The notes under the pieces: model-generated
Databases searched by the model: none
What the model saw: the letters and a program-made list of their open reading frames with translations, nothing else
What the model was told of the DNA's origin: nothing
Translations under genes and position numbers: made by a program
In this document: in pieces, positions 10,780-21,458 of the stretch
Layout: each line of letters opens with the position of its first letter
How positions within the stretch are numbered: the stretch's first letter is position 1
Source: Tipula vernalis
Lineage: Eukaryota > Arthropoda > Insecta > Diptera > Tipulidae
Length of the DNA: 64,000 nucleotides
Assembly (NCBI GenBank): GCA_958295665.1
Contig: OY282559.1
Span: 271,944,047 to 272,008,046, forward strand
Direction: 5' to 3'

Positions 10780-12440
10780 ATGATGAATTTGTGACAAATG
10801 ATGATTCTGCTGAAGTCCCTCGAAGTTCATTGGTAAATGATTTAGCTGAATGGGCAATTCATTGTGGTTTAGGTCGCGAAAAACTAAATTTACTGCTAAA
10901 TATTTTATACAAGCACGTCATCCCAGTTCTCAAAACATCTACAACACTCCTTAAAACTACGCAACAAAAAATAATAGCTCGCTCCATTGCACCAGGTGAT
11001 TATTATAATTTTGGTATTCAAAACTATTTTAATAAAATAAATTACAAATTTGTAGCAGAAATTAATGAAGTTGGCATAGACATAGGAATTGATGGTATTC
11101 CACTTTTTAAATCTTCACATTCACAGTTGTCTGATCTTTTGTGAACCACAAAAATATTCCACCATTCCCCATAGGTATTTATTCAGGAAAGAGTAAACCA
11201 AATTGTGCGAATGACTTCCTAAAGAATTTTGTAAATGAATCACAGCATTTACTAACTAATGGAGTTTTTGTTACTCCGTTGCAGTTTAAAAAAAAAATTA
11301 TTATAAGAGCATTCATTTGCGATGCACCCGCGAAATCATTCGTTGTAGGTGCGGTAGGTCATACAAGTGTTTGTTTGAAATGTTCCCAAATAGGGAGCGT
11401 TATTAATAATAGAGTAGTTTAAACATAGAAAGCGCAGAGTTACTTACAAATAAGCGTATTTTGTTGACCAAAATTTAATTTGAATTATTTTGGGTTTATT
11501 TGTTTTCCAAGAAAATAGCCAATTTGATTTAATTGACAAAAGCCAACCTATCGAAATAAAATATAAATTTACTATGTATTATGACTCTGGTGGCAGGTAT
11601 CATAACCAAGAATTAGAATTAAGTTTAATTAAACCCAATTTTTTTTTGGGTTAATGTTATTCTTGCGGGGATTTCGCCTATGCAATTGTTGTTGTAAATT
11701 TGTCAAGGAAATACGCTAAATGATTTATTTGTTACCAGGCGATTTCCGAGGCGAAATCTACAATATTTTGTATCTCACCAACCATTCTGGCTTAGAGTTA
11801 ATTGGTATCGGCTTGATATCTCAATTTTCACTAGATCGCATGCATCTTATTGACTTAGGTCTGGTACGAAAAATACTAACTTGTATTGTTAAACGTGAAA
11901 CGTTGGGGTATAAAATGACAGTTGGAGATATTGAGCTATTTAATTCCGAATTATTAAATTGCACAAGTAGCATCCCTTGCGAATTTGTCCGTAAGCCTCC
12001 GATTAAGGAATTAGGAATGTGGAAAGCAATGGAGTTCCGACAATTTATTTTACATACAGGGATTGTTGTATTAAAAGATTTATTAAACGAGAAGGTAAAC
12101 AGTCATTTTCCGTTTCTATACACTGTGCCTACCGTTTACTTAGTCAGAAAAATGCTACCAGTAATGTAACCCTTGCTCATGAAATGTTAACCGCCTTTGT
12201 GAAGATTTTCCCAAACATATATGGTAAACATAAGATTAGTTACAACGTGCACGGACTCTTGCACGTAAGCCAATGTGTTATGTAATATGAAATATTTAAA
12301 AAAAAATGATTCGAAAACCAAATAAATTGCTTCAACAATTAGCAAACCGTTGCAATGAACATAATAATATTCAAAAAAACTGAAACAGAGCAAACCTGAA
12401 CGTTTATTGGCCGACCAACGCACAAGTTCGATGTATTTAT
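10780..12440 (+). pseudogene. TNP2/CACTA-related transposase-like gene, broken
   Basis: A series of coding blocks in varying frames together resembles a metazoan TNP2-type (EnSpm/CACTA-related) transposase. An acceptor-like TTTTTCAG precedes DKDDEFVTNDDS near 10775. Next come LAEWAIHCGLGREKLN and IDIGIDGIPLFKSSHSQL to 11144, then IPPFPIGIYSGKSKPN to 11422. A non-coding or decayed gap follows. From 11720 come LISQFSLDRMHLIDLG and WKAMEFRQFILHTGIVVLKD, then ISYNVHGLLHVSQ to 12285, with a trace of the tail to about 12400. Stops near 11144, 11420 and 12169 and frame changes show it is dead. The family assignment rests on the DG-PLFKSS, FPLD-MHL and FRQFLLYTG-like motifs remembered from TNP2/DUF4218 proteins. 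Confidence 0.55.
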
Positions 12441-12509
12441 CATAAAAACGACAGAAGCTTACAAATGCTGTTCAATCAATGGGAATACTCCAATAATCAT
12501 TTCAGACTT

Positions 12510-13090
12510 CATTATTTATTTATTTATTACCACCACTAACAAATAGCATAGGTTACAATACCAATAATTTTGTATATAAAAAAGTGTTACAAATTATTAT
12601 TTCGAATATGACTCTTAAAAAGATCCCTTGAAATGTTAAAATCGAAAAGTTCTGAATATTGGTTAAAATATTTTGACGTACGCGCCGCGACCGGTTCATC
12701 AATTCCATAATTCGTACGATGAAAAGCAATACTCAGTCTTAACTATCGTGGACGAAGAATTCCCTTAGGAACGTAAAATGAATATAAGTCAAGCAATACC
12801 GGGCAATAAATCTTAGCACAAATTACATCCCGAGCAAATACTGCATCATCTCTCTTCTGAATTCAGGACTACGAATGTTCAAAAGTGTACAACGACCGGC
12901 ATAAGAAGGTAAACTTAATCCTGAAGTTGACCTTGGAAGTTTTCGGAGGGCAAATATTAAGAACTTTTTTTGAATCCGCTCAATACGATCACTAAAGATT
13001 TTATAACCGGATCTCTAGATAACTACAGCGTTTTCCAAAATAGCAGGGTGAATCGACAGTACTAATTGGAAGACGATTTATTGACCCACA
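12510..13090 (-). pseudogene. Non-LTR retrotransposon RT C-terminal remnant
   Basis: Reading the minus strand from about 13080, the sequence RDRIERIQKKFLIFALRKLP, then LPSYAGRCTLLNIRSPEFRR, is the C-terminal region typical of Jockey-group RT proteins. Stops and frame changes follow. The 3' end is marked by an AAATAAATAAATAA tail-like tract (12510-12530 on the plus strand as tttatttatttatta). It is a 5'-truncated copy inserted between the transposase-like remnant and the DUF4806-like fragment. Confidence 0.65.
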
Positions 13091-13339
13091 ACTTTTTTTT
13101 ACTAGGCCTATCGACTCAAAAGCAGCACTTGGAATAATATAATGTCAGAAAATAAGCAGCAACAATGAGATATTTTCAATCGAAGCGGTTTATTTTAAAT
13201 ATTTGAAACTATTTTTCGATAACCAATATATTCTCATACCTCTGTTGCACGAGAGTGGGACATTTTATGAAAAATTAATATTAGTACGATAAAATATTTT
13301 ACATTTTCATATTAATATATTTATAGGTCAAATATCAAA

Positions 13340-13925
13340 ATGGAAGAGAAAGCAAGTGAGCTAAATTTCGATTTTGGTGCTACTTCAATGGGACACGGTG
13401 AAACTTTTGTTGTTGTTTGTGGCTCTAACCAACCAATCATCCCAGCCAAATTTTCTTCATCATCAATTTCTGCGGCACCTTTACCTACAACAAATAATAA
13501 ACGAATTTGCAGTAAAAATAAGCAATCTACAAGTGGAATGGGAACGACTTGCTGTGATTGTGAAAATACCACGAATACGGTTGGAGAAAAAAGTGGACCA
13601 AATTTTATATTTAATAAAAGAAATGCCCAGTAAATTGAATATAAATGCAGCTATTGAAATTGAGAACGAAATTTCAAAAGATGTAGAGTTATTGTTTCCG
13701 TTAAAAACTGAATGCAGCCTGTAAGAAATTGAAATGAAACTCGAATATCAACAATTTAAGGAACAAATGGTTTGTTTTTATAATTTTAAATAAATTTTAG
13801 CAATTTATAATTTATAACTTTCACAGAAATCATTATTTTTTAGAAGGGTTCATTTGGGGAAAGGTTTGTCTGCAGCATTTAAATCGATTTTCGAAGATGA
13901 TCTTATGTTTTTATAGAATAGGAGT
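13340..13925 (+). pseudogene. DUF4806-like fragment with a probable intron
   Basis: The ATG at 13340 (MEEKASELNFDFG) opens a low-complexity Ser/Ala/Thr-rich start. A frame change near 13520-13600 is needed to continue into VDQILYLIKEMPSKLN, EIENEISKDVELLFPLKT and, past a stop, KLEYQQFKEQM. A candidate intron (GTTTG near 13770 to TTTCACAG near 13827) leads to EGFIWGKGLSAAFKSIF. The FPLKT-plus-LE-KL pattern and a following GLS-FKSIF block fit the DUF4806 domain, which is known from many insect proteins of unknown role. Several breaks make it non-functional. Confidence 0.4.
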
Positions 13926-13987
13926 GGAAAATAAAAACGTTATTTCATAATTAAATAAAAAATCTAATTGAATCTAATTGAAAGTTT

Positions 13988-14486
13988 TGTGACGGTGACA
14001 CCTAGTGTGTAATAGAATAAGTAAAACTAATAGCTCAATGTTTACTGTACTAAATGGAATTTTCCATGATAAAAATTGTTATGCAATGTTTCTACGCTAT
14101 TCCAACTGGAAAAGTCGTGAACTTTCGAGAAGCTTGGTTTGTGTATATAAAAAGGCGAACAAGATCGAATTGGATTATTAGTATTTGGAACGCGATAGTG
14201 TAAACTTGTAAGATTATTAGTAATATTTGGTACGCGATAGTATAAAGATTAAAAAGAATTAAAAAGTGATTTAAAAAGTGTTGTAGTGCGATAAATAAAG
14301 TAAAAGTGATCAGTAAAATCTAAGAATAATTTATATAAAGTGATTTTGTGAATTTTTATTGATAAACTGTGTTGTAATAAATTTTGTGAAATAAAAAAAA
14401 AAATTCGTTGGTGATAAATTGAATTGAGTTTGTATTATTCACAATCCAGTGATACGAACCTTGATTGACAAGGCATAAACGTAACA
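13988..14486 (+). repeat. 5' LTR of family A
   Basis: The 499 bp run from TGTGACGGTGACACC to GCATAAACGTAACA. It contains a TATA box (14144-14153) and an AATAAA-like signal near 14291. Confidence 0.95.
14144..14153 (+). promoter_or_regulatory. TATA box in family A LTR
   Basis: TATATAAAAA lies in the LTR and is conserved in the other plus- and minus-strand LTR copies (for example near 19723 and 20217). It would set the U3/R boundary about 25-30 bp downstream. Confidence 0.65.
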
Positions 14487-14489
14487 ATT

Positions 14490-14508
14490 TGGTGACAGCG
14501 GTGGGATT
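14490..14508 (+). other. Primer-binding site, tRNA-Leu type
   Basis: TGGTGACAGCGGTGGGATT starts 3 nt after the LTR. Its complement matches, with one difference by memory, the 3' end of tRNA-Leu (AAG/TAG isoacceptors, ...CCCACCGCTGCCACCA). Confidence 0.7.
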
Positions 14509-14530
14509 GTGAATAAAAAAGAAAAAGAAA

Positions 14531-15952
14531 ATGATTCTCAACGAATTAAAAGTTCCAGAATTAAAAAGAGAACTAGAGAAACGGGGTTTGGCTACTGATG
14601 GTACTAAAGCAGCTTTACAAGCGCGACTACGTGAGGCCATGCAGAACGAAGGGCTGGACGCGGAACATCATGATTTTGGAGAGAAAGTAACGGATGCAGC
14701 AACCATAGAGCAGAAAGCAGAAGATAAACAACCGTTGGTCGAAAAGATAAAAGAACATTCTGGAAGTTTCGATTTGTCGGAGTTAATAGCTGCTATGAAC
14801 CAGATGACAGGACAGATGAGCCTAATAAAACAACAAAACGAACGACAAATGGTGAAAATTGATCAGTCAAACCAAGAAATTAAAAATGAAATAAAACACG
14901 AAATGAAACAACAAATAGAGAAAATAGAACAACCAATCCAGGAAATTGCAGATGGGCAAAAGAGAATGGACGAGAAAATTTTGGAATTGTCTACAAATGT
15001 ACAAGGCGAAATAGAGAAACTGCAAACGAATTTTAAGACGGAGATTCAAAAGGTTGACGAAAAATTTGAAACGAAGGTTCAGCAGGTCGTAGAAAAATTA
15101 CAAGCGGAGGTTCAACGTCTCGGGAAAGAGCTAACTGATATCAAGGCAAGTGGAACAACAACACAAGTGGTACAAACCGTTCAATCAGTTAAGTTAAAGC
15201 CACCAACATTCGACGGTACAACATCTTTCGGCATTTTCAAATTTCAATTTGAAACGGCAGCCAATCAAAACCGTTGGAATGATGAACATCTTGTCGCAGC
15301 GTTAATAGTGGCCCTTAAAGGTGAAGCAGCGGAGGCCTTACAAACAATCCCGGAAAAAGATCGCAACAGTTATCTCGAAATTATGAAGGCGCTGGATCGG
15401 AAGTACGGCAGTGACCACAAGCGGGAAATCTTTCGTATGGAATTGAAAAGCCGCTATCAAAAGGGAGGAGAATCGCTACAGGAATTTTCATCGGCAATCG
15501 AGCGATTAGTACATCTAGCACATACCAGTACATCGGCCGATTATATGGAAAGGCTAAAAATTGACGCATTCATTGACGGCATTCGAGATCCAGAGACACG
15601 CAGGGCGGTGATGTTGTCACCTAAAGCAACCTTTGCGGAAACCATCGCTTGTGCGTTAACAAATGAAACTGCACAAGCCATCACCAAACCGTCAATGAAA
15701 ATACGCCGAGTAGAAATCGATACAAGCATAAACAACGAGCGGTCAACACCAAGATACCGAGATGGAAGCGGCAAAATCAAATGTTGGGCATGTGATAAGG
15801 TCGGTCACATCTCTCGCGACTGCTGGGAATTAAGAAGAAAAAGGGGAAGATCACCATCTCCTATGCAGCGACGACCAAGCGGGGAGCAGGCGTTGGCTAG
15901 GCAAGAAGGCCAAATGACGGCGGAGCCGTTAAACTACAACGAGTCAGCTTAA
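14531..15952 (+). CDS. gag: Family A Gag with N-terminal SAP-like motif
   Basis: This 473-residue structural protein of the virus-like particle starts at the first ATG after the primer site. Residues 5-38 look like a SAP (DNA/chromatin-binding) helix-turn-helix: VPELKRELEKRGLATDGTKA. Residues about 95-205 form a long Lys/Glu/Gln-rich coiled coil with repeated EKI-Q/E patterns. The capsid region follows (KPPTFDGTTSFGIFKFQFE to about residue 395). A single CCHC zinc knuckle (CWACDKVGHISRDC) lies near 418-431. It overlaps pol by about 50 bp in the -1 frame. The decayed copy at 39.5-43.3 kb has the same kind of N-terminus. Confidence 0.9.
   Translation: MILNELKVPELKRELEKRGLATDGTKAALQARLREAMQNEGLDAEHHDFGEKVTDAATIEQKAEDKQPLVEKIKEHSGSFDLSELIAAMNQMTGQMSLIKQQNERQMVKIDQSNQEIKNEIKHEMKQQIEKIEQPIQEIADGQKRMDEKILELSTNVQGEIEKLQTNFKTEIQKVDEKFETKVQQVVEKLQAEVQRLGKELTDIKASGTTTQVVQTVQSVKLKPPTFDGTTSFGIFKFQFETAANQNRWNDEHLVAALIVALKGEAAEALQTIPEKDRNSYLEIMKALDRKYGSDHKREIFRMELKSRYQKGGESLQEFSSAIERLVHLAHTSTSADYMERLKIDAFIDGIRDPETRRAVMLSPKATFAETIACALTNETAQAITKPSMKIRRVEIDTSINNERSTPRYRDGSGKIKCWACDKVGHISRDCWELRRKRGRSPSPMQRRPSGEQALARQEGQMTAEPLNYNESA
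15928..15934 (+). promoter_or_regulatory. Candidate -1 ribosomal frameshift site
   Basis: The heptamer GTTAAAC sits in the gag phase as G TTA AAC, inside the only window (15901-15952) where gag and pol frames are both open. It is a near-match to the X XXY YYZ slip pattern. I did not identify a downstream stem or pseudoknot with confidence. Confidence 0.5.
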
Positions 15953-18900
15953 AGGGGCAGAAGCTGACTCCCACAACCGATTGCCCTATAACCTCCATCC
16001 GCGTTTCGAAAGTAGCAAGGGGCGGTGACAGCTTAACAATCAAAGGCGACATTGATGGCACGGATTGCATCATCACTCTGGATACGGGAGCAAATCGCAC
16101 GATTGTCCGTAAAGATCTGATCGATGGAGATGTACAACCAGCTAATGGATTGAAGTTACAAACAGCAACTGGAGATAGTTCAATAATAAAAGGCAAAAAG
16201 ATCGTGAAAATAAAAATCGGGAGAACTCTTTTCCAACACGAAGTGCTGATTGCAGATATTGTGGATGAAGTTATAATGGGGATGGACTTCATGAGGGCAA
16301 ATGGCTTCGTGGTGGATGTTGGACGAGAAGTTTTAAGTTACGATAACATCGAGTTGCCACTTCAATCTAGCAGTGCTGGAGCAACTATCAGGCGAATTAT
16401 TATTGATCATCGGGAGAAGCTGCCACCGAATTCGGAGACGATCCTATGGGGAAAATTGGAGGGAGGTTCTGGGTCACCCAGGTTGTGGGTTGTGGAAGCT
16501 AACGAAGAGGAGAACGGAGCCAAGGAAATTATAATCGGGAAAGCCCTAGTTAAACCAAACAACGACTATAGAGTACCAATTAGGACTCTAAATCTCTCGG
16601 ATAAGACGAAAACCATCAAGAAAGGGACAGTCATAGGAAAATGTAACGAGGTTTCAACTATAGTAAAGTGTGAACAGAGAAGTCCGGTTGAAAAAGCCGA
16701 CATGCAAGGGCAGAAAGAAATGGTAGAACAACTTATGCAGAAATGGACCGAAGATCTTACCGAGGCACAGAAAAATTCTGCACATCAACTACTCAAACGG
16801 TACACGTCCATATTCTGCAGTACATCGGATAATAACGGAAGGACCTCAATGGTAAAGCACCGCATTGATACGGGAGAAGAGATGCCAATTCGTCAACCAC
16901 CCAGGAGACTACCTTTGGCAAAACAACAAGAAGTCAATCGAATGGTAACAGATATGCAGGCAGCAGGAGTAATTGAACCATCTAATAGCCCATGGAGCTC
17001 ACCGGTAGTATTGGTCGAGAAGAAGGACGGTAGCATGAGATTTTGCGTTGATTACCGAAAACTCAATGCTGTGACGAAAAAAGATAGCTACCCACTGCCA
17101 AGGATCGATGACACGTTAGACACATTATCGGGTGCTCAAATATTTTCGATATTAGATCTACAAAGCGGCTATTGGCAGGTGGAAGTCCATGAGGAAGATC
17201 GCGAGAAAACAGCGTTCAGTGTGGGTAACGGACTTTGGCAATTTAATGTTATGCCGTTCGGATTATGTAATGCCCCTGCGACTTTTGAACGATTAATGGA
17301 GCGCGTGTTAAAGGGATTACATTGGAAGACTTGCCTAATATATCTGGACGACATCATCGTTATGGGGAAGGATTTTGACGAGCATCTAAAGAACTTGGCG
17401 GAAGTTTTGGATCGGATACAGGCTGCCGGATTGAAGTTAAGTCCAAAGAAGTGTAAGCTGTTCAGAACTGAAGTCAAATATTTGGGTCATCTCGTAACGA
17501 TTAATGGAATTCACACCGACGAAGAAAAGATCGCCGCGGTTAAGAACTGGCCAAGACCTAAAAATTTACACGAATTACGAAGCTTTCTCGGATTGTGCAC
17601 CTATTATAGACGCTTCGTGCCAGGATTCGCCAACATCGCCAAGAGTTTACACGAGTTGACCAGGAAGAACAAAGCATTCGAATGGAAGAATGACCAGGAA
17701 GAAGCATTCGTGGAACTAAGGAGACGGTTGTGTGCCGCGCCAATCCTCGCGTACCCTATACCCAACGTGAAATTTATTTTGGACACCGATGCAAGTAATT
17801 ACGGTATAGGAGGTGTGTTATCACAGAAAATTAATGGTCAAGAAAGAGTTATTGCGTACTTCTCCAAAACATTATCAAAACCGGAGCGTAATTACTGCGT
17901 GACACGGAAAGAATTGTTGGCTATAGTGGAGTGTGTCAAGCATTTCCATAAGTATCTTTATGGCCAAAAATTCCATTTACGGACAGATCACGGCGCTTTA
18001 CGGTGGCTGTTACAATTTAAGAATCCAGAGGGACAAGTAGCACGCTGGATCGAACGTCTTCAAAGCTACGATTTCCAAATTGAACATCGGAAGGGAAGTG
18101 CACACAGAAATGCCGACGCATTATCAAGACGGCCGTGTCCAGTAGAATGTAAACATTGTGGCCATGTTGAAGCAAAGGAAGGCATCATCGACGTTAGGCT
18201 TACCCAAGTGCTGCCTGATGAGGAGTGGACCGACGAAATGATCAGGAAAGAGCAATTGGATGACACGGATTTATCAGTTATAATGGAATGGAAGGAAAAG
18301 GAACACTGGCCAACTTGGAGCGAGATCGCGGACAAAACTCCCATTGTCAAGGCTTATTGGGCTCAATGGGATAGCCTCCGTCTTGAGAATGGCTGTTTAA
18401 AACGATTGTGGGAAAGCACGGATGGCAAAGTGAAGCAATTGTTGCTGGTGATACCAAAGTGCCGGATTGTAGAAATTCTGAATGAGTATCATGGAGGAGC
18501 AAGAGGGGGCCACCTTGGAATTAATAAAACTCTAGCAAAGATACGTCAACGATTCTACTGGGCAGGATGTAGGCAGTCTGTGATAGAATGGTGCCAAAAA
18601 TGTGACCAATGTGCGGCGGTGAAGGGACCCGCACGCAAAAGTCGTGGAACCATGAAGCAATATAACGTTGGAGCACCATTCGAAAGAATTGCAATGGATG
18701 TAGCGGGCCCATTTCCCACCACTGAGAGCGGCAACAAATATGTGCTAGTAATCATGGATTATTTCAGCAAATGGCCGGAGGTGTACCCCATTCCCAATCA
18801 GGAGACGACAACAATAGCTGATGCCGTGGTAAACAATTGGATTAGCAGATTTGGAGTGCCGATGGAGATTCATACCGATCAAGGACGGAATTTTGAATCG

Positions 18901-19551
18901 GTGGTGTTTCAAGAAATATGCCAGATGCTCGGTATAAATAAAACGAGAACAACGCCTTTGCATCCACAGTCTGACGGTATGGTGGAAAGATTCAATGGTA
19001 CATTGGAGGAATATCTAGCAAAGGTCGTTGAGAAAAACCAACGCAACTGGGATCGACATATACCGATGTTTCTGATGGCCTATCGATCAGCTATACATGA
19101 CACAACCGGAATGACACCAGCTAAAACGTTATTTGGAGATAATCTACGGTTACCTGGAGATCTAAAGTTTGGGGCTGTACCATCATCGGCTTTATGTGGA
19201 CAAGATTACGTAGACCGAATGAAAGGGGAACTTAATGAGATTCATCAATTTGTACGGGAGAAAATACGGATGTCAAGTGACCGGATGAAGGCTCGATATG
19301 ACATACGAGCAAATAACCAGGGCTTCCAGGAAGGGCAATTAGTATGGCTTCACAACCCGCAACGGAAAAAGGGATTATCACCGAAGCTGCAACCAGCATG
19401 GGAAGGACCTTATATTGTCATCACAAGGATGAACGACGTGGTTTATCGGATACGGAAGGGACATCGAGGTAAACCAAAGGTGGTGCATTTGGAGAGGCTG
19501 GCCCTATACAGAGGAGGTGATTTGGGTCCTGTTCGGGACGAACAGGCTTAG
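15929..19551 (+). CDS. pol: Family A Pol: protease, RT, RNase H, integrase
   Basis: The pol frame is open from 15901 and is reached by a -1 shift from gag; the first in-frame ATG is only at 16150, downstream of the protease active site, so a separate start is unlikely. In order: protease (LDTGANRTIV near 16076); RT with YPLPRIDDTL, MPFGLCNAPATFERLME and catalytic IYLDDI near 17340; RNase H (FILDTDASNYGIGGVLS near 17770, ending HRNADALSRR); integrase HHCC finger (HLGINKTL to CQKCDQC, 18510-18610); and the DDE core with MDVAGPF, HTDQGRNF and E in DGMVERFNG. A C-terminal module (VWLHNPQRKKGLSPKLQP) ends it. All key residues are present, so it could be autonomous. Confidence 0.92.
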
Positions 19552-19562
19552 GTGAGGGGTAG
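19551..19562 (+). other. Polypurine tract of family A
   Basis: GGTGAGGGGTAG directly precedes the 3' LTR; it is the expected plus-strand primer. Confidence 0.65.
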
Positions 19563-20060
19563 TGTGACGGTGACACCTAGTGTGTAATAGAATAAGTAAA
19601 ACTAATAGCTCAATGTTTACTGTACTAAATGGAATTTTCCATGATAAAAATTGTTATGCAATGTTTCTACGCTATTCCAACTGGAAAAGTCGTGAACTTT
19701 CGAGAAGCTTGGTTTGTGTATATAAAAAGGCGAACAAGATCGAATTGGATTATTAGTATTTGGAACGCGATAGTGTAAACTTGTAAGATTATTAGTAATA
19801 TTTGGTACGCGATAGTATAAAGATTAAAAAGAATTAAAAAGTGATTTAAAAAGTGTTGTAGTGCGATAAATAAAGTAAAAGTGATCAGTAAAATCTAAGA
19901 ATAATTTATATAAAGTGATTTTGTGAATTTTTATTGATAAACTGTGTTGTAATAAATTTTGTGAAATAAAAAAAAAATTCGTTGGTGATAAATTGAATTG
20001 AGTTTGTATTATTCACAATCCAGTGATACGAACCTTGATTGACAAGGCAAAAACGTAACA
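19563..20060 (+). repeat. 3' LTR of family A
   Basis: The 498 bp are nearly identical to the 5' LTR (differences: one A fewer in a homopolymer and GCAAAAAC for GCATAAAC). It is followed by the GTTT target duplication. Confidence 0.95.
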
Positions 20061-20069
20061 GTTTCATAT

Positions 20070-20513
20070 TGTGACGGTGACATCTAGTGTGTAATAGAAG
20101 AAGTTAAATGAATAGCTCAATGTTTAACTGTACTAAAATGGAACTTGCCATGATAAAATTGTTCTACACTATTCTAACTAGAAAAATCATGAGCTTTCTA
20201 GAAGTTTGGTTTGTGTATATAAAAAGGCGAACGAAGTCGAATTGGATTAGTAGTATTTGGAAAGCGACAGTGTGAAGATTAAAAAGGAATTAAAAAGTGA
20301 TTTAAAAAGTGTTGTAGTGCGAAATAAAAATTATAAGTGAACAGTAAAATTTGAGAATAATTTATATAAAGTGATTTTGTGAATTTTTATTGGTAAACTG
20401 TGTTGTAATAAATTTTGTAAAATAAATAAATTCGTTGGAGATAAATTAAATTGATTTTGTATTATTCATAGTCCAGTGATACGAACCTTGATTGACAGGA
20501 CAAAAGCGTAACA
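20070..20513 (+). repeat. Solo LTR of family A, diverged
   Basis: It starts TGTGACGGTGACATC and ends AAGCGTAACA, flanked by the 4-bp duplication ATAT (20066-20069 and 20514-20517). It is shorter (444 bp) and clearly diverged from the intact LTRs. The full-length element inserted only 5 bp from it. Confidence 0.9.
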
Positions 20514-20789
20514 ATATTATTTATAATGGTTATTGGTCATAATTAATTTTTTATATTAAAAATAAAATAAAAATCTTTTTAATAATGAAACCATTATTTA
20601 ATGCGCACGTAGTAACGAATAGCACAAATATTAAAAGTTGGTTTGGCAACTCGCTGTGTTTTATCGTAAATACGATTAAAAAGCCGAAAAAATTGGAATT
20701 AGGTGTATCAATTTGGTGGCAAAATTAAGCGCTCAAATTGAGAGCTGTTTATGCGCTGATTAAGCGTTCAATCATACACTGGGATAGGA

Positions 20790-21008
20790 AGTATATTATC
20801 ACAGGAAACTTTTCGGAAGAACGAGTTATTGTGTACTACTTCAAAACATTATCAAAACCGGAGCGTAATTACTGCGTGACTCGGAAAGAATTGTTGGCTA
20901 TAATGGATTGTGTTAAGCATTTCCATAAGTATATTTATTTTCCAAAAATTGGAATATCTAGCAAAGGTCGTAGAGAAAAATCAACATAACAAGGATCGAC
21001 ATACCACC
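20790..21008 (+). pseudogene. Family A pol fragment (RNase H joined to integrase)
   Basis: The RNase H block SKPERNYCVTRKELLAI and the next 60 bp match 17830-17960 of the intact element. After tttattttccaaaaattgga the sequence jumps to a piece matching integrase at 19008-19065 (tatctagcaaaggtcgt). An internal deletion of about 1 kb therefore joins the two. The right edge is cut by a mariner. Confidence 0.8.
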
Positions 21009-21458
21009 ATGATCAAAAAGTTCCCGGAATAACCACCGTGTGGCGCCCCATCGTTCCGATTTGAGTTCTGTTTTTTTTAGCGTCATCGCTTGACATTTGC
21101 AAAAGTTACGTAGTCAAGAGTACATCTATCTCTGTGTCTGTTGGCGATTATTTACAATTTTAGAAATGGATTCAAATTTGCAACAACGAACTTGTATTAA
21201 ATTTTGCGTAACAAACGGATTTAATGGTGCGCGAATGTTGGAAATGTTGGAAAAGTGTTTCGGCAACGATTCTCTAAAGAAAACGGACGTTTACCAGTGG
21301 CACGAGCGGTTTAAAAGTGGTGGTGTCTGGTGAGTCAATCGAAGATGATGAACGCAGTGGCAGACCATCGACATCGAAAACCGACGAAAACATTGATAAA
21401 GTAAAAGAAATGTTGGTCAATAACCGCAAATTAACCATCAGAGAGATGACGGAGGACC
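21009..21458 (+). pseudogene. mariner transposase N-terminal fragment
   Basis: Starting at 21166, MDSNLQQRTCIKFCVTNGFN and VYQWHERFKSG are the N-terminal DNA-binding part of a mariner transposase. After a frameshift near 21325 the next block reads DDERSGRPSTSKTDENIDKV and NRKLTIREMTED. The fragment stops at 21458, where family A LTR sequence begins. Left of the gene, atcaaaaagttcccgga (21009-21025) looks like the mariner terminal repeat. No catalytic DDD core is present. Confidence 0.85.

Larger units (their letters stand above)
13988..20060 (+). mobile_element. Full-length Ty3/gypsy retrotransposon, family A (mdg3-like)
   Basis: The element is 6073 bp: LTR (13988-14486), tRNA-Leu-type primer site, gag, overlapping pol, purine tract and LTR (19563-20060). 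The 4-bp target duplication GTTT lies at 13984-13987 and 20061-20064. By eye the LTRs differ by one substitution and one A in a homopolymer, so insertion was recent. Both reading frames are open. Placement near mdg3 rests on the tRNA-Leu primer and the 4-bp duplication and is tentative. At least seven other LTR pieces of this family lie in the window. Confidence 0.95.
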
